A stretch of 64,000 nt of DNA from Actinomycetales bacterium (GCA_020444245.1 JAHLLI010000009.1:1-64000); one strand, 5' to 3'. Positions 9,301 through 26,323 are shown, counted from the stretch's first letter. A program made the numbers and translations. The notes: generated by a model not told the origin, from the sequence alone.

Positions 9301-9890
9301 AGGACGTGCTGACCGGGCTGCTCGGTCAGGCGAACACGAACCGGGACGGCGACCGGCTGGTCGACGACACCGGCAAGGCGCAGCTGTTCGACGGTCGGTC
9401 CGGGGAGCCGTTCCCCGACCCGGTCGCGGTGGGCTACATGTACATCCTCAAGCTGCACCACCTGGTCGACGACAAGATCCACGCCCGGTCCACCGGTCCG
9501 TACTCGATGATCACCCAGCAGCCGCTGGGCGGTAAGGCGCAGTTCGGCGGTCAGCGGTTCGGCGAGATGGAGGTGTGGGCCCTGGAGGCGTACGGCGCCG
9601 CCTACACCCTCCAGGAGCTGCTCACCATCAAGTCGGACGACGTGCCCGGCCGCGTCAAGGTCTACGAGGCGATCGTCAAGGGCGAGAACATCCCCGACTC
9701 GGGCATCCCGGAGTCCTTCAAGGTGCTCCTCAAGGAGATGCAGTCGCTGTGCCTGAACGTCGAGGTGCTGTCCGCGGACGGCGTGTCCATCGACATGAAG
9801 GAGAACGACGACGAGGTGTACCGCGCGGCGGAGGAGCTGGGCATCGACCTGTCCCGCCGCCCCAACGCCTCCAGCATCGAGGAGATCTGA
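6393..9890 (+). CDS. rpoB: DNA-directed RNA polymerase subunit beta
   Basis: 1165 residues from TTG 6393, chosen because GAAGGA (6381-6386) precedes it and the protein then starts [11 protein letters not shown]; a frame-open GTG at 6270 lies inside the promoter region. It forms the catalytic pincer of RNA polymerase. The rifampicin pocket reads [20 protein letters not shown], then [12 protein letters not shown]: Asp516, His526 and Ser531 equivalents are wild type (rifampicin-sensitive pattern), with Ala at the Ser522 position. The switch and C-terminal clamp motifs ([20 protein letters not shown]) are intact. It is followed after 91 bp by rpoC. Confidence 0.98.
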   Translation: MAASRTPAAPTAENRTASRRISFAKIHEPLEVPDLLGLQTENFDWLLGNDAWQQRVAEAAEAGRTDVPETSGLEEIFEEISPIEDFGGSMSLSFRDHRFEPPKYTVEECKEKDFTYAAPLFVTAEFVNYTTGEIKSQTVFMGEFPLMTERGTFIINGTERVVVSQLVRSPGVYFERTADKTSDKDIFTTKVIPSRGAWLEFEIDKRDAVGVRVDRKRKQSVTVFLKALGLTEAEIREEFAQFPAVLETLEKDHVQTQEEALLDIYRKIRPGEPPTVEAGRALLDNFYFNPKRYDLAKVGRYKLNKKLGQDAPLSDSVLSVSDVVAAIKYLAALHADVTTLTGTRGGEPVEVRVETDDIDHFGNRRIRAVGELIQNQVRTGLSRMERVVRERMTTQDVEAITPQTLINIRPVVASIREFFGTSQLSQFMDQNNPLAGLTHKRRLSALGPGGLSRDRAGMDVRDVHPSHYGRMCPIETPEGPNIGLIGSLATYGRINPFGFVETPYRKVTNGRVTDEVHYLTADDEDRHVIAQANAPVDPKGHFVEDAVLVRVKGGEVELVPPAQVDYMDVSPRQMVSVATAMIPFLEHDDANRALMGANMQRQAVPLVRSEAPLVGTGMERRAAVDAGDVIVATKAGVVSEVSADLITVANDDATTSTYRVQKFRRSNQGTCYNQRVLVDEGARVEVGSVLADGPATDEGELALGRNLLVAFMSWEGYNYEDAIILSQRLVQDDVLSSIHIEEHEVDARDTKLGPEEITRDIPNVSEDVLADLDERGIIRIGAEVSAGDILVGKVTPKGETELTPEERLLRAIFGEKAREVRDTSLKVPHGESGTVIEVRTFDREDGDELPAGVNELVRVYIAQRRKITDGDKLAGRHGNKGVISKILPVEDMPFLADGTPVDIVLNPLGVPGRMNVGQVLEVHLGWIAKQGWDVSALKETAEWLKKVPQAAKVSEPGTPVATPVFDGVSEDVLTGLLGQANTNRDGDRLVDDTGKAQLFDGRSGEPFPDPVAVGYMYILKLHHLVDDKIHARSTGPYSMITQQPLGGKAQFGGQRFGEMEVWALEAYGAAYTLQELLTIKSDDVPGRVKVYEAIVKGENIPDSGIPESFKVLLKEMQSLCLNVEVLSADGVSIDMKENDDEVYRAAEELGIDLSRRPNASSIEEI

Positions 9891-9981
9891 GCTCGTCGGA
9901 GCCGTTCGGTTCCATCCGCGGTCGCGCGCGTGACCGCAGGACACAGACTGCGTGAACTTCACACGAAGGAAGTAGGACACC

Positions 9982-13860
<3,879 letters not shown>

Positions 13861-13890
13861 CGTCGATCGACCGCTGACGTCGTGGGTACG

Positions 13891-13927
13891 ACGCGGGGTC
13901 GCAGGGCACGCACCTGCGACCCCGCGT
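13891..13927 (+). terminator. Terminator after rpoC
   Basis: ACGCGGGGTCGCAGG (13891-13905), loop GCACGCA, CCTGCGACCCCGCGT (13913-13927) is a 15-bp perfect stem. Confidence 0.75.
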
Positions 13928-13988
13928 CACGCCTGCGGCATCGGCATCCGCACCCGGTGTGACCGGGTGCACAACCCCCTCGCCCGCT

Positions 13989-14018
13989 TTGACGGTCCTG
14001 CGGGCGAGCCGGTAGCGT
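13989..14018 (+). promoter_or_regulatory. Candidate promoter of the str operon (rpsL)
   Basis: TTGACG (13989-13994), an 18-bp spacer, then TAGCGT (14013-14018): close to consensus. The start would be near 14025, leaving a leader of about 260 nt before rpsL. Confidence 0.7.
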
Positions 14019-14177
14019 AGGTCCCCGTGCCCGCGCCGTCGGGCCCTCGCGCGTGCATCGGCACGGCACCGTAGACCTCATGGTCCGACGGGCCGGGACG
14101 ATGCCGGGTGGCTGGACCACCACCGCGCGGCCCCACCGCCTTGAGGAATTGGCGGGCGGCGCCGCGCTCAGGTGGCC

Positions 14178-14202
14178 CGACACGCCCGGGTGCGGGGGTC
14201 GG
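14178..14202 (+). promoter_or_regulatory. Leader hairpin element shared by rpsL and rpsJ
   Basis: A 25-nt segment that matches 18900-18924 at 24 of 25 positions. It can fold as CGAC / GTCG outer pairs, an asymmetric internal loop, CCCG / CGGG inner pairs and a 4-nt loop (GGTG here, AGTG in rpsJ). The only difference is the first loop base, so the pairing is kept. It ends 84 nt before the rpsL start. Confidence 0.6.
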
Positions 14203-14286
14203 AAGACCGGGCCGGCCGACAGCGGTCCGGGGCAACCAGGACCGGACCGGGCAACCGGTCCAGACAGCAGAGAAGACGGAGACGTA

Positions 14287-14661
14287 GTGCCCACGATCCA
14301 GCAGCTCGTGCGCAAGGGACGGGCGTCCAAGAAGTCGCCCTCCAAGACGCCGGCCCTCAAGGGCAGCCCGCAGCGGCGCGGTGTGTGCACCCGCGTCTAC
14401 ACCACCACCCCGAAGAAGCCGAACTCGGCGCTCCGCAAGGTGGCCCGCGTGAAGCTCTCCAGCGGGATCGAGGTCACCGCCTACATCCCCGGCGTCGGCC
14501 ACAACCTGCAGGAGCACTCCATCGTGCTCGTCCGCGGCGGCCGGGTGAAGGACCTGCCGGGCGTGCGGTACAAGATCATCCGCGGCGCGCTGGACACCCA
14601 GGGTGTCAAGGGCCGGCAGCAGGCGCGCAGCCGCTACGGCGCCAAGAAGGGACAGAGCTGA
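14287..14661 (+). CDS. rpsL: 30S ribosomal protein S12
   Basis: 124 residues from GTG 14287, the start that gives the universal [13 protein letters not shown]12 lies at the decoding centre. The streptomycin-related loops [19 protein letters not shown] and [21 protein letters not shown] carry the usual lysines (wild-type, sensitive pattern). The stop overlaps the rpsG start by one base (TGATG). Confidence 0.98.
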   Translation: MPTIQQLVRKGRASKKSPSKTPALKGSPQRRGVCTRVYTTTPKKPNSALRKVARVKLSSGIEVTAYIPGVGHNLQEHSIVLVRGGRVKDLPGVRYKIIRGALDTQGVKGRQQARSRYGAKKGQS

Positions 14662-15131
14662 TGCCTCGCAAGGGCCCGGCCCCGAAGCGGCCGCTGATCA
14701 TCGACCCGGTCTACGGGTCGCCGCTCGTCACCCAGCTCATCAACAAGGTGCTGCTGGACGGCAAGAAGTCCGTCGCCGAGGCGATCGTCTACGGCGCGCT
14801 CGAGGGCGCCCGGGAGAAGACCGGCCAGGACCCCGTGACCATCCTCAAGCGCGCGCTGGACAACGTCCGCCCGTCGCTCGAGGTCCGCTCGCGCCGGGTC
14901 GGCGGCGCGACGTACCAGGTCCCGGTCGAGGTCCGTGCCTCCCGCCAGACCACCCTCGCGCTGCGCTGGCTGGTGGACTTCTCGCGGGCACGTCGCGAGA
15001 AGACCATGACCGAGCGCCTCATGAACGAGATCCTCGACGCCTCGAACGGTCTGGGCGCCTCGGTCAAGCGCCGCGAGGACATGCACAAGATGGCCGAGTC
15101 GAACAAGGCGTTCGCGCACTACCGCTGGTAA
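14661..15131 (+). CDS. rpsG: 30S ribosomal protein S7
   Basis: 156 residues ([20 protein letters not shown]). It nucleates assembly of the 30S head and contacts the E-site tRNA. The [17 protein letters not shown] segment is typical of the family. It is translationally coupled to rpsL through TGATG and is followed after 33 bp by fusA. Confidence 0.98.
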   Translation: MPRKGPAPKRPLIIDPVYGSPLVTQLINKVLLDGKKSVAEAIVYGALEGAREKTGQDPVTILKRALDNVRPSLEVRSRRVGGATYQVPVEVRASRQTTLALRWLVDFSRARREKTMTERLMNEILDASNGLGASVKRREDMHKMAESNKAFAHYRW

Positions 15132-15164
15132 TCCCGGCGGGCGACCCAGGAAGGGCCCACCACC

Positions 15165-17267
<2,103 letters not shown>

Positions 17268-17380
17268 TCCCACAGGTCGATCACCCTCAACCCATCAACC
17301 TGTAGCGACCGCAACGCCCCGCAGGCGTCGAAGGGCACCTGCACCGTTCGGCACAACTACCCAGTCCGAGGAGGACAACA

Positions 17381-18571
17381 GTGGCGAAGGCCAAGTTCGA
17401 GCGGACCAAGCCGCACGTGAACATCGGGACCATCGGTCACGTCGACCACGGCAAGACGACGCTGACTGCTGCCATCTCGAAGGTGCTGCACGACAAGTAC
17501 CCGGCCATCAACCCCTTCACGCCGTTCGACGAGATCGACAAGGCGCCGGAGGAGAAGCAGCGCGGTATCACCATCAACATCGCGCACGTCGAGTACGAGA
17601 CCGAGAAGCGCCACTACGCCCACGTGGATGCGCCGGGTCACGCCGACTACATCAAGAACATGATCACCGGTGCCGCGCAGATGGACGGCGCGATCCTCGT
17701 GGTCGCGGCGACCGACGGCCCGATGGCCCAGACGCGTGAGCACGTGCTGCTCGCCCGCCAGGTGGGTGTCCCCTACCTGCTGGTCGCGCTGAACAAGGCC
17801 GACATGGTCGACGACGAGGAGATCCTCGAGCTCGTCGAGATGGAGGTCCGCGAGCTGCTGTCCGCCCAGGGCTTCGACGGCGACAACTGCCCGGTGGTCC
17901 GCGTCTCCGGCCTGAAGGCGCTCGAGGGCGACCCGGAGTGGACCAAGTCCGTCGAGGAGCTGCTCGACGCGGTCGACAACTCCATCCCGGACCCGGTCCG
18001 CGACATGGACAAGCCGTTCCTCATGCCGATCGAGGACGTCTTCACCATCACCGGCCGTGGCACCGTCGTCACCGGAAAGGTCGACCGCGGCAAGCTGCCG
18101 ATCAACTCGGAGGTCGAGATCCTCGGCATCCGTGACCCGCAGAAGACCACGGTCACCGGCATCGAGATGTTCCACAAGTCGATGGACGAGGCGTGGGCCG
18201 GCGAGAACTGTGGCCTGCTGCTGCGCGGCATCAAGCGCGAGGAGGTGGAGCGCGGTCAGGTCGTCGCCAAGCCGGGCACCATCACCCCGCACACCGACTT
18301 CGAGGCCCAGGTCTACGTCCTGGCCAAGGACGAGGGCGGCCGCCACAACCCGTTCTACTCGAACTACCGGCCGCAGTTCTACTTCCGCACCACCGACGTC
18401 ACCGGCGTCATCACGCTGCCCGAGGGCACCGAGATGGTCATGCCCGGCGACAACACCGAGATGACGGTCGAGCTGATCCAGCCGATCGCCATGGAGGAGG
18501 GCCTCGGCTTCGCCATCCGTGAGGGTGGCCGGACCGTCGGTTCGGGTCGAGTCACCAAGATCATCAAGTGA
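17381..18571 (+). CDS. tuf: Elongation factor Tu
   Basis: 396 residues from GTG 17381 behind GAGGAGGA. It delivers aminoacyl-tRNA to the ribosome. P-loop [13 protein letters not shown], switch [26 protein letters not shown] and [10 protein letters not shown] are intact. Domain 2 ([13 protein letters not shown]) and domain 3 follow, ending [10 protein letters not shown]. The 113-bp gap from fusA may hold its own promoter, but I see no convincing one. A 14-bp terminator stem follows. Confidence 0.98.
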   Translation: MAKAKFERTKPHVNIGTIGHVDHGKTTLTAAISKVLHDKYPAINPFTPFDEIDKAPEEKQRGITINIAHVEYETEKRHYAHVDAPGHADYIKNMITGAAQMDGAILVVAATDGPMAQTREHVLLARQVGVPYLLVALNKADMVDDEEILELVEMEVRELLSAQGFDGDNCPVVRVSGLKALEGDPEWTKSVEELLDAVDNSIPDPVRDMDKPFLMPIEDVFTITGRGTVVTGKVDRGKLPINSEVEILGIRDPQKTTVTGIEMFHKSMDEAWAGENCGLLLRGIKREEVERGQVVAKPGTITPHTDFEAQVYVLAKDEGGRHNPFYSNYRPQFYFRTTDVTGVITLPEGTEMVMPGDNTEMTVELIQPIAMEEGLGFAIREGGRTVGSGRVTKIIK

Positions 18572-18576
18572 GCCGG

Positions 18577-18609
18577 GCGAGGGCCCGGGCGAGCAGCCCG
18601 GGCCCTCGC
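18577..18609 (+). terminator. Terminator after tuf
   Basis: GCGAGGGCCCGGGC (18577-18590), loop GAGCA, GCCCGGGCCCTCGC (18596-18609) is a 14-bp perfect stem followed by TCT. It separates the str operon from the S10 operon. Confidence 0.75.
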
Positions 18610-18899
18610 TCTGCCGTCCGCCGGCGCTGACCGCTGGCGGCCGGTCCGGGGCCGGTGCCCGTCGACGGGTGCAGGGGCCGCGGATTGGTCAGAAGCGGTC
18701 GGTGTCTGGCACACTGTTCCGGTTGCCCGGCGCCGGGTGCGCCGCGAACTGCCTGTGTCTTCACAGGGCAGGGCGCGGAGCGCGGCACGGGACGCATTGC
18801 GGGCCAGGAGCCCTGCCTCTCGGGTAGGTGCGCCGGCACGCTCAGCATCCAACGACCTGGCACCTCACGGTGCGCAGCGCAGAGGTGCGTCGCATCGAG

Positions 18900-18924
18900 C
18901 GACACGCCCGAGTGCGGGGGTCGG
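18900..18924 (+). promoter_or_regulatory. Leader hairpin element shared by rpsJ and rpsL
   Basis: It matches 14178-14202 at 24 of 25 positions and folds the same way (CGAC/GTCG outer, CCCG/CGGG inner, loop AGTG). It ends 33 nt before the rpsJ start codon, so it lies in the 5' untranslated leader. Confidence 0.6.
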
Positions 18925-18957
18925 TTCCAGCGGTACGAGAGAGAGACAGACGACGCC

Positions 18958-19266
18958 ATGGCGGGACAGAAGATCCGCATCCGGCTCAAGTCCTACGACC
19001 ACGAGGTCATCGACAGCTCGGCGCGCAAGATCGTCGACACGGTGACCCGGGCCGGTGCGACGGTCGTGGGCCCGGTGCCGCTGCCGACCGAGAAGAACGT
19101 GTTCTGCGTCATCCGGTCGCCGCACAAGTACAAGGACAGCCGCGAGCACTTCGAGATGCGCACCCACAAGCGCCTCATCGACATCATCGATCCCACGCCG
19201 AAGGCCGTCGACTCGCTCATGCGTCTCGACCTGCCGGCGGACGTGAACATCGAGATCAAGCTCTGA
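18958..19266 (+). CDS. rpsJ: 30S ribosomal protein S10
   Basis: 102 residues ([21 protein letters not shown]). S10 is a 30S head protein and also a NusG/antitermination partner (NusE). The whole protein is typical, ending [15 protein letters not shown]. It is the first gene of the long S10-spc run, which continues with very short gaps to rplO. Confidence 0.98.
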   Translation: MAGQKIRIRLKSYDHEVIDSSARKIVDTVTRAGATVVGPVPLPTEKNVFCVIRSPHKYKDSREHFEMRTHKRLIDIIDPTPKAVDSLMRLDLPADVNIEIKL

Positions 19267-19279
19267 GCGGGAGATCACG

Positions 19280-19927
19280 ATGACCACGACTTCTTCGACG
19301 CCGACGGCGCTGCTCGGCGCCAAGCTCGGCATGACCCAGGTCTGGGACGAGGCCGGCCGCCTCGTGCCGGTCACCGTCGTCCAGGTCGGCACGAACGTCG
19401 TCACCCAGGTGCGCACCGCGCAGACCGACGGGTACGACGCCGTGCAGCTCGGCTTCGGCGCGATCGACCCGCGCAAGGTGACCAAGCCCCTCAAGGGCCA
19501 CTTCGAGAAGGCCGGCGTGACCCCGCGCCGTCACCTGGTCGAGGTGCGCGGCGCCAGCGAGCTCACCCCCGGCCAGGAGCTGACCGCCGAGATCTTCGAC
19601 GCCGGCCAGCAGGTCGACGTCGTCGGCACCACCAAGGGCAAGGGCACCGCCGGCGTGATGAAGCGTCACGGCTTCTCCGGTGTCGGCGCCTCGCACGGTG
19701 CCCACCGCAACCACCGCAAGCCCGGGTCGATCGGCGCGTGCGCCACCCCGAGCCGCGTGTTCAAGGGCGTGCGGATGGCGGGCCGGATGGGCCACGTGCG
19801 TCAGACCACCCAGAACCTCACCGTGCACGCCGTGGACGCCGAGAAGGGTCTGCTGCTCGTCAAGGGCGCCGTCCCCGGCCCCAGGGGCGGCATCGTGCTG
19901 GTGCGTACCGCTGCGAAGGGGGCGTGA
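19280..19927 (+). CDS. rplC: 50S ribosomal protein L3
   Basis: 215 residues behind GGGAGAT. L3 reaches the peptidyl transferase centre. The motifs [40 protein letters not shown] and [13 protein letters not shown] are intact. rplD starts 1 bp after its stop. Confidence 0.98.
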   Translation: MTTTSSTPTALLGAKLGMTQVWDEAGRLVPVTVVQVGTNVVTQVRTAQTDGYDAVQLGFGAIDPRKVTKPLKGHFEKAGVTPRRHLVEVRGASELTPGQELTAEIFDAGQQVDVVGTTKGKGTAGVMKRHGFSGVGASHGAHRNHRKPGSIGACATPSRVFKGVRMAGRMGHVRQTTQNLTVHAVDAEKGLLLVKGAVPGPRGGIVLVRTAAKGA

Positions 19928-19928
19928 G

Positions 19929-20624
19929 ATGACCACGCTGACCGTCGACGTCCTGGACCCCACCGGGAAGAAGTCGGGCACCGCCGAGCTCCCGGCCGAG
20001 GTGTTCGACGTCCAGACGAACGTCCCGCTGATCCACCAGGTGGTCGTGGCGCAGCTCGCCGCGGCCCGCCAGGGGACCCACTCGACCAAGACCCGCGGCG
20101 ACGTGCGCGGCGGCGGCAAGAAGCCGTACCGCCAGAAGGGCACCGGTCGCGCCCGCCAGGGCTCGACCCGCGCGCCGCAGTTCGCCGGTGGTGGCGTGGT
20201 GCACGGCCCGCAGCCGCGTGACTACAGCCAGCGGACGCCCAAGAAGATGAAGGCCGCCGCGCTGCGCGGGGCGCTCTCCGACCGGGCGCGTGCCGGACGT
20301 GTGCACGTGGTCGACGGCTTCGTCGAGGACACCCCGTCCACCAAGGACGCGCTCGCGGTGCTCGCCGCCGTGACCCCGCGCCGTCACGTGCTCGTGGTCC
20401 TGGACCGCGACGACGTCGCGTCGTGGAAGTCGCTGCGCAACGCCGCTCAGGTGCACCTGCTCCCGGCGGACCAGCTCAACACCTACGACGTGCTGGTCAG
20501 CGATGACGTGGTGTTCACCCGGGCCGCCCTCGAGGCGTTCCTGACCCGGCCGGCCGGCCGCGGCGCCAAGGCGGTCGCGACCTCGACCGAGGCGTCCGAG
20601 CTCGAGGCGGAGGAGTCGAAGTGA
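19929..20624 (+). CDS. rplD: 50S ribosomal protein L4
   Basis: 231 residues. The exit-tunnel loop [20 protein letters not shown] and the following [20 protein letters not shown] are intact. In enteric bacteria L4 represses the S10 operon; whether it does so here is unknown. The C-terminus has a short Ala/Glu tail. It overlaps rplW by 4 bp (GTGA). Confidence 0.97.
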   Translation: MTTLTVDVLDPTGKKSGTAELPAEVFDVQTNVPLIHQVVVAQLAAARQGTHSTKTRGDVRGGGKKPYRQKGTGRARQGSTRAPQFAGGGVVHGPQPRDYSQRTPKKMKAAALRGALSDRARAGRVHVVDGFVEDTPSTKDALAVLAAVTPRRHVLVVLDRDDVASWKSLRNAAQVHLLPADQLNTYDVLVSDDVVFTRAALEAFLTRPAGRGAKAVATSTEASELEAEESK

Positions 20625-20923
20625 CCGAGCTGAACAAGAACCCCCGCGACGTGCTCGTCGCGCCGGTCGTCTCCGAGAAGAGCTACGGCCTGCTCGACGA
20701 GGGCAAGTACACGTTCCTCGTCGACCCGCGGGCGAACAAGACCGAGATCAAGATCGCCGTCGAGCAGGTGTTCGGCGTCAAGGTCGCCTCGGTCAACACG
20801 ATCAACCGCAAGGGCAAGGTCAAGCGCACCCGCTTCGGGATGGGCAAGCGCAAGGACTCCAAGCGGGCGATCGTCACCCTGCGCGAGGGCACGATCGACA
20901 TCTTCGGCGGGCCGGTCGGCTGA
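20621..20923 (+). CDS. rplW: 50S ribosomal protein L23
   Basis: 100 residues from GTG 20621 overlapping the rplD stop. L23 sits at the tunnel exit and docks trigger factor and [23 protein letters not shown] and the basic loop [20 protein letters not shown] are typical. Confidence 0.97.
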   Translation: MTELNKNPRDVLVAPVVSEKSYGLLDEGKYTFLVDPRANKTEIKIAVEQVFGVKVASVNTINRKGKVKRTRFGMGKRKDSKRAIVTLREGTIDIFGGPVG

Positions 20924-20951
20924 GGCCGGGCTCCAGACAAGGGACGCAAGC

Positions 20952-21788
<837 letters not shown>

Positions 21789-21799
21789 GGAGTCCACGG

Positions 21800-22081
21800 A
21801 TGCCGCGCAGCCTCAAGAAGGGTCCCTTCGTCGACGACCACCTGCAGAAGAAGGTGGACGCGCACAACGAGAAGGGCGCCAAGACCGTCATCAAGACCTG
21901 GTCCCGCCGGTCGATGATCACGCCCGACTTCCTGGGCCACACCTTCGCCGTGCACGACGGCCGCAAGCACGTCCCGGTGTTCGTCACCGAGTCGATGGTC
22001 GGCCACAAGCTCGGCGAGTTCGCCCCGACGCGGACGTTCCGCGGCCACGAGAAGGACGACCGCAAGGGCCGCCGTCGCTGA
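21800..22081 (+). CDS. rpsS: 30S ribosomal protein S19
   Basis: 93 residues behind [27 protein letters not shown] and the [20 protein letters not shown] block are typical of this head protein at the subunit bridge. Confidence 0.98.
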   Translation: MPRSLKKGPFVDDHLQKKVDAHNEKGAKTVIKTWSRRSMITPDFLGHTFAVHDGRKHVPVFVTESMVGHKLGEFAPTRTFRGHEKDDRKGRRR

Positions 22082-22121
22082 CGGCCCGCGATCGACGACG
22101 ACACCAGAAAGCAGGACAGCA

Positions 22122-22490
22122 ATGGAAGCCAAGGCGCAGGCGCGGTTCGTCCGTGTCACGCCCATGAAGGCCCGGCGCGTCGTGGACCTCATCCGTGGCA
22201 AGCAGGCCGAGGAGGCCGTGGCGACGCTGCGGTTCGCCCCTCAGGCGGCTGGCGAGACGGTGCGCAAGGTGGTCGAGTCGGCCATCGCGAACGCGCGGGT
22301 CAAGGCGGACCGAGCAGGTGAGGCGTTCGACGCCTCCAAGCTCGTGGTCGCCGAGGCCTACGTGGACGAGGGCCCGTCGCTCAAGCGGTTCCGGCCGCGG
22401 GCCCAGGGACGTGCCACCCGCATCCTCAAGCGCACGAGCCACATCACCGTGGTCGTCGCGCCGGCCCAGACGAAGGAGAGGACCCGATAG
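22122..22490 (+). CDS. rplV: 50S ribosomal protein L22
   Basis: 122 residues. [20 protein letters not shown] is present, as is the tunnel beta-hairpin [20 protein letters not shown], the macrolide-related loop. The stop shares one base with the rpsC GTG. Confidence 0.97.
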   Translation: MEAKAQARFVRVTPMKARRVVDLIRGKQAEEAVATLRFAPQAAGETVRKVVESAIANARVKADRAGEAFDASKLVVAEAYVDEGPSLKRFRPRAQGRATRILKRTSHITVVVAPAQTKERTR

Positions 22491-23323
22491 TGGGACAGAA
22501 GGTCAACCCGCACGGGTACCGCCTCGGCATCACCACCGACCACCGGTCGCGCTGGTTCGCCGACAGCACCCGTCCCGGCCAGCGGTACCGCGACTACGTC
22601 CGCGAGGACGTCCAGATCCGCAAGCTCATGAGCACGGGCCTGGAGCGCGCCGGCATCGCCAAGGTCGAGATCGAGCGCACCCGCGACCGGGTCCGCGTCG
22701 ACATCCACACCGCGCGCCCCGGCATCGTCATCGGCCGCCGTGGCGCCGAGGCGGACCGGATCCGCGGCGAGCTCGAGAAGCTCACCGGCAAGCAGGTCCA
22801 GCTCAACATCCTCGAGGTCAAGAACGCCGAGCTCGAGGCCCAGCTGGTCGCGCAGGGGATCGCCGAGCAGCTCGCGAGCCGCGTCTCGTTCCGCCGCGCC
22901 ATGCGCAAGGGCATGCAGTCCGCCCAGCGCGCCGGTGCCAAGGGCGTCCGGGTGCAGTGCTCGGGCCGCCTCGGCGGTGCCGAGATGAGCCGGTCGGAGT
23001 TCTACCGCGAGGGCCGCGTGCCGCTGCACACCCTGCGCGCGAACATCGACTTCGGCCTGTACGAGGCGAAGACCACCTTCGGTCAGATCGGCGTCAAGGT
23101 CTGGATCTACAAGGGCGACATGACCGAGAAGGAGTTCGCCCGCGAGCAGGCGTCGCAGGCTCCTCGGTCGCGTGGCCCGCGTAGCGACCGTGGGGACCGC
23201 GGTGACCGCGGTGACCGTGGTGACCGGCGTCCGCGCCGCGAGGCTCCTGCGTCTGCACCGGCTGAGCAGGCTCCGGCCGCCGAGGCGCCGACCGCGCCCA
23301 CCGAGTCCGGAACGGAGGCCTGA
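22490..23323 (+). CDS. rpsC: 30S ribosomal protein S3 with Arg-Gly-Asp repeat tail
   Basis: 277 residues from GTG 22490. The core ([17 protein letters not shown] domain [37 protein letters not shown]) is normal and ends near residue 220. It carries a further tail of about 55 residues with four [11 protein letters not shown]-type units, then an Ala/Pro/Glu-rich end. Many actinobacterial S3 proteins have a charged tail; the repeat here is coded by 9-bp units. S3 lies at the mRNA entry channel. Confidence 0.97.
   Translation: MGQKVNPHGYRLGITTDHRSRWFADSTRPGQRYRDYVREDVQIRKLMSTGLERAGIAKVEIERTRDRVRVDIHTARPGIVIGRRGAEADRIRGELEKLTGKQVQLNILEVKNAELEAQLVAQGIAEQLASRVSFRRAMRKGMQSAQRAGAKGVRVQCSGRLGGAEMSRSEFYREGRVPLHTLRANIDFGLYEAKTTFGQIGVKVWIYKGDMTEKEFAREQASQAPRSRGPRSDRGDRGDRGDRGDRRPRREAPASAPAEQAPAAEAPTAPTESGTEA
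23186..23224 (+). repeat. 9-bp tandem repeat in rpsC (Asp-Arg-Gly units)
   Basis: Four consecutive in-frame GAC-CGY-GGK units (23186-23221) followed by GAC encode [13 protein letters not shown]. It lies in the tail of S3 outside the conserved fold, so copy number is probably free to vary. Confidence 0.75.
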
Positions 23324-23326
23324 GCA

Positions 23327-23746
23327 ATGCTGATCCCGCGCAGGCTCAAGCACCGCAAGCAGCACCACCCGGGGCGCTCCGGCGTCGCCAAGGGTGGCAC
23401 CACGATCGCGTTCGGCGACTACGGCATCCAGGCCCTCGAGCCCGCCTACGTCACCAACCGCCAGATCGAGGCTGCTCGTATCGCCATGACCCGCCACGTC
23501 AAGCGTGGCGGCAAGGTCTGGATCAACATCTACCCCGACCGGCCGCTGACCAAGAAGCCGGCGGAGACCCGGATGGGTTCCGGCAAGGGTTCGCCCGAGT
23601 GGTGGGTGGCCAACGTCAAGCCGGGCCGCGTGATGTTCGAGCTGGCCGGCGTCCCGGAGCCCCTGGCGCGCGAGGCCATGCGCCGCGCGATGCACAAGCT
23701 CCCCATGAAGTGCCGGTTCGTGGTCCGCGAGGGTGGTGGCAACTGA
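23327..23746 (+). CDS. rplP: 50S ribosomal protein L16
   Basis: 139 residues ([20 protein letters not shown]). L16 organises the A-site tRNA pocket. The conserved Arg/Met region [14 protein letters not shown]-like ([19 protein letters not shown]) is intact. TGATG overlap with rpmC. Confidence 0.98.
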   Translation: MLIPRRLKHRKQHHPGRSGVAKGGTTIAFGDYGIQALEPAYVTNRQIEAARIAMTRHVKRGGKVWINIYPDRPLTKKPAETRMGSGKGSPEWWVANVKPGRVMFELAGVPEPLAREAMRRAMHKLPMKCRFVVREGGGN

Positions 23747-23988
23747 TGGCTATCGGGACGAAGGCCCTGGCTCCGGAGGAGCTGGACGCCATGGACGAGG
23801 ACACCCTGGTCGCCGAGCTGAAGAAGGCCAAGGAGGAGCTGTTCAACCTGCGGTTCCAGTCGGCCACCGGTCAGCTGGAGAGCCACGGGCGGCTCAAGGC
23901 CGTGCGCCGCGACATCGCGCGGATCTACACGATCCTGCGTGAGCGCGAGCTCGGCATCCGCACGGCTCCCGGCTCGAGCGCGCAGTGA
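23746..23988 (+). CDS. rpmC: 50S ribosomal protein L29
   Basis: 80 residues from ATG 23746, which overlaps the rplP stop. The two-helix L29 core [21 protein letters not shown], then [11 protein letters not shown] and [18 protein letters not shown] is present. It sits near the tunnel exit next to L23. Confidence 0.96.
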   Translation: MAIGTKALAPEELDAMDEDTLVAELKKAKEELFNLRFQSATGQLESHGRLKAVRRDIARIYTILRERELGIRTAPGSSAQ

Positions 23989-24002
23989 GCGAGAGGTCAA
24001 CG

Positions 24003-24281
24003 ATGAGCGCAGAGAAGGTCGCAACCGACCACCGCCCGTACCGCAAGACGCGGCGCGGCTACGTGGTCAGCGACAAGATGGACAAGACGGTCGTGGTCGA
24101 GGTCGAGGACCGGGTCAAGCACCCGCTCTACGGCAAGGTCATGCGCCGGACCAGCAAGGTGAAGGCGCACGACGAGGCCAACGCGGCCGGGTCGGGCGAC
24201 CTCGTCCTGATCATGGAGACCCGCCCGCTGTCGGCGACCAAGCGCTGGCGTGTGGTGGAGATCCTCGAGAAGGCCAAGTAG
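24003..24281 (+). CDS. rpsQ: 30S ribosomal protein S17
   Basis: 92 residues from ATG 24003, preferred because GAGAGGT lies upstream. An in-frame GTG at 23985 overlapping the rpmC stop (GTGA) would add six residues. The OB-fold protein contains [39 protein letters not shown] and the [16 protein letters not shown] end. Confidence 0.96.
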   Translation: MSAEKVATDHRPYRKTRRGYVVSDKMDKTVVVEVEDRVKHPLYGKVMRRTSKVKAHDEANAAGSGDLVLIMETRPLSATKRWRVVEILEKAK

Positions 24282-24363
24282 CCCTCACACATCCGTTCGG
24301 CAAGGCTCGCCCGCACGCCCAGCGACGAGCGGCGAGAACCGGCAGACGACAGGAGCAGAAGCA

Positions 24364-24732
24364 ATGATCCAGCAGGAGTCGCGACTCAAGGTCGCCGACA
24401 ACACGGGTGCCAAGCAGATCTTGTGCATCCGTGTGCTCGGTGGCTCTGGGCGCCGCTACGCCGGCATCGGCGACGTCATCGTCGCCACGGTCAAGGACGC
24501 GATCCCCGGCGGCAACGTCAAGAAGGGCGACGTGGTCAAGGCCGTGGTCGTGCGCACCACCAAGGAGCGCCGCCGCCCGGACGGCTCGTACATCAAGTTC
24601 GACGAGAACGCCGCGGTGCTCCTCAAGCCGGACGGCGAGCCGCGCGGCACCCGCATCTTCGGCCCGGTCGGGCGCGAGCTGCGTGACAAGAAGTTCATGA
24701 AGATCATCTCGCTGGCACCGGAGGTGCTCTGA
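24364..24732 (+). CDS. rplN: 50S ribosomal protein L14
   Basis: 122 residues from ATG 24364 behind [31 protein letters not shown] and the C-terminal [23 protein letters not shown] are typical. The 82-bp gap from rpsQ holds no gene. rplX starts 1 bp after the stop. Confidence 0.98.
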   Translation: MIQQESRLKVADNTGAKQILCIRVLGGSGRRYAGIGDVIVATVKDAIPGGNVKKGDVVKAVVVRTTKERRRPDGSYIKFDENAAVLLKPDGEPRGTRIFGPVGRELRDKKFMKIISLAPEVL

Positions 24733-24733
24733 C

Positions 24734-25075
24734 ATGGCCAAGATCAAGAAGGGCGACCTCGTGGTCGTCATCGCGGGTCGCGACAAGAACAAGACCGGCC
24801 GCGTGCTCGAGGTGCTCACCGATTCCGACCGAGTCGTCGTCGAGGGCGTGCAGCGGGTGACCAGGCACGTCAAGGCCGGCCAGTCCAACCGCGGTACGCG
24901 GACCGGTGGCATCGAGACCGTCGAGGCCCCGATCCACGTCAGCAACGTCATGCTGGTCGACCCGGAGACCAAGAAGGGCACCCGGGTCGGGTACCGCACC
25001 GAGGAGATCGAGCGCGACGGCCGGATGCGGACCGTGCGGGTCCGGGTGGCCAAGCGCTCCGGTAAGGACATCTGA
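24734..25075 (+). CDS. rplX: 50S ribosomal protein L24
   Basis: 113 residues with the KOW motif [20 protein letters not shown] and the [12 protein letters not shown] block. It is a 50S assembly initiator. Its stop overlaps the rplE start (TGATG). Confidence 0.97.
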   Translation: MAKIKKGDLVVVIAGRDKNKTGRVLEVLTDSDRVVVEGVQRVTRHVKAGQSNRGTRTGGIETVEAPIHVSNVMLVDPETKKGTRVGYRTEEIERDGRMRTVRVRVAKRSGKDI

Positions 25076-25647
25076 TGAGCAGCACGGACACCGCCCCCGC
25101 CCCCGCCCCGCGGCTCAAGGCGCGCTACGCCGAGGAGATCGCCCCGGCGCTGCGCGAGGAGTTCGCGTACCCGAACGTCAACCAGACCCCGCGGCTGGTC
25201 AAGATCGTGGTCAACATGGGCGTCGGCGAGGCCGCCAAGGACTCCAAGCTCATGGACGGCGCCGTGCGCGACCTGGCCGCGATCACCGGCCAGAAGCCGC
25301 AGGTGACCAAGGCACGCAAGTCCATCGCGCAGTTCAAGCTGCGCGAGGGCATGCCGATCGGCGCGCACGTGACCCTGCGCGGCGACCGGATGTGGGAGTT
25401 CTGCGACCGCCTGGTCTCCCTGGCCCTGCCCCGGATCCGCGACTTCCGCGGCCTGTCGCCCAAGCAGTTCGACGGCCACGGCAACTACACGTTCGGCCTG
25501 AACGAGCAGCTGATGTTCCACGAGATCGACCCGGACAAGACCGACCGGGTGCGTGGGATGGACATCACCGTGGTGACCACGGCGACGACCGACGCCGAGG
25601 GGCGCTCGCTGCTGCGCCGGCTGGGCTTCCCCTTCAAGGAGGACTGA
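25075..25647 (+). CDS. rplE: 50S ribosomal protein L5
   Basis: 190 residues. After a short Ala/Pro-rich leader, the core [42 protein letters not shown] and [23 protein letters not shown] is typical of the 5S rRNA-binding protein of the central protuberance. Confidence 0.98.
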   Translation: MSSTDTAPAPAPRLKARYAEEIAPALREEFAYPNVNQTPRLVKIVVNMGVGEAAKDSKLMDGAVRDLAAITGQKPQVTKARKSIAQFKLREGMPIGAHVTLRGDRMWEFCDRLVSLALPRIRDFRGLSPKQFDGHGNYTFGLNEQLMFHEIDPDKTDRVRGMDITVVTTATTDAEGRSLLRRLGFPFKED

Positions 25648-25648
25648 G

Positions 25649-25834
25649 ATGGCCAAGACCGCCCTGATCAACAAGGCAGCGGCCAAGCCGAAGTTCGGCG
25701 TCCGCGGCTACAGCCGGTGCCAGAAGTGCGGCCGTCCGCGCGCCGTGTACCGCAAGTTCGGGCTCTGCCGCATCTGCGTGCGCGAGATGGCGCACCGCGG
25801 CGAGCTGCCCGGCGTGACCAAGAGCAGCTGGTAA
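25649..25834 (+). CDS. rpsZ: 30S ribosomal protein S14 type Z
   Basis: 61 residues. The short zinc form has two CxxC pairs, CQKCGRPR and CRICVRE, and lies in its normal place between L5 and S8. Actinobacteria often carry a second, zinc-free S14 elsewhere; none is in this window. Confidence 0.97.
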   Translation: MAKTALINKAAAKPKFGVRGYSRCQKCGRPRAVYRKFGLCRICVREMAHRGELPGVTKSSW

Positions 25835-25849
25835 CAACGACGCCGTTGG

Positions 25850-25870
25850 TCCCGGGGGACCACCCCGGGA
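25850..25870 (+). promoter_or_regulatory. Hairpin between rpsZ and rpsH
   Basis: TCCCGGGG (25850-25857), loop GACCA, CCCCGGGA (25863-25870) is an 8-bp perfect stem in the 64-bp gap upstream of the rpsH ribosome binding site. It may slow transcription or serve as a processing or regulatory site. Confidence 0.4.
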
Positions 25871-25898
25871 TACCGCGGCGAGGAAGGGCCTGAGCCCG

Positions 25899-26297
25899 AT
25901 GACCATGACCGACCCGATCGCAGACATGCTGACGCGTCTGCGTAACGCGAACTCGGCGTACCACGACTCCGTGTCGATGCCGTACTCCAAGCTCAAGGGG
26001 CACATCGCCGAGATCCTGCAGGCCGAGGGCTACATCGCCGGCTTCAGTGTCGCGGACGCGACGGTGGGCAAGACGCTCACCATCAGCCTCAAGTACGGCC
26101 CGAACCGCGAGCGTTCGCTCGCCGGCGTGCGCCGCGTGTCCAAGCCCGGACTGCGCGTGTACGCCAAGTCGACCAACCTGCCGCGCGTGCTCGGTGGCCT
26201 CGGCGTGGCGATCCTGTCCACGTCGTCCGGCCTGCTGACCGACCGTCAGGCCGCGACCAAGGGCGTGGGCGGGGAAGTCCTCGCCTACGTCTGGTGA
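25899..26297 (+). CDS. rpsH: 30S ribosomal protein S8
   Basis: 132 residues from ATG 25899; ATG 25905 is an alternative ([19 protein letters not shown] follows). It is a 16S rRNA central domain binder and, in enteric bacteria, the spc operon repressor. It ends [24 protein letters not shown] as usual. Confidence 0.97.
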   Translation: MTMTDPIADMLTRLRNANSAYHDSVSMPYSKLKGHIAEILQAEGYIAGFSVADATVGKTLTISLKYGPNRERSLAGVRRVSKPGLRVYAKSTNLPRVLGGLGVAILSTSSGLLTDRQAATKGVGGEVLAYVW

Positions 26298-26323
26298 TCT
26301 AGGAACCAGGAAGGAGCCAGCCA

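Larger units (their letters stand above)
13861..14286. other. 426-bp intergenic region: rpoC terminator, rpsL promoter and leader
   Basis: It holds the rpoC terminator (13891-13927), a promoter (13989-14018) and a leader RNA of about 260 nt. The leader carries a hairpin element (14178-14202) shared with the rpsJ leader, and a near-repeat of CCGGGGCAACC / CCGGGCAACC at about 14227-14256. No gene is supported inside it. Confidence 0.75.
18572..18957. other. 386-bp intergenic region: tuf terminator and S10 operon leader
   Basis: It holds the tuf terminator (18577-18609), a possible weak promoter (TTGGTC at 18685-18690 with CACACT at 18710-18715, spacer 19), small hairpins at 18752-18767 and 18860-18873, and the shared r-protein leader element at 18900-18924. 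No gene is supported. Confidence 0.7.

Noticed and set aside
17268-17380. Promoter or regulatory RNA between fusA and tuf
   Set aside because: No -10/-35 pair of proper spacing and no strong hairpin was found, so nothing is listed.
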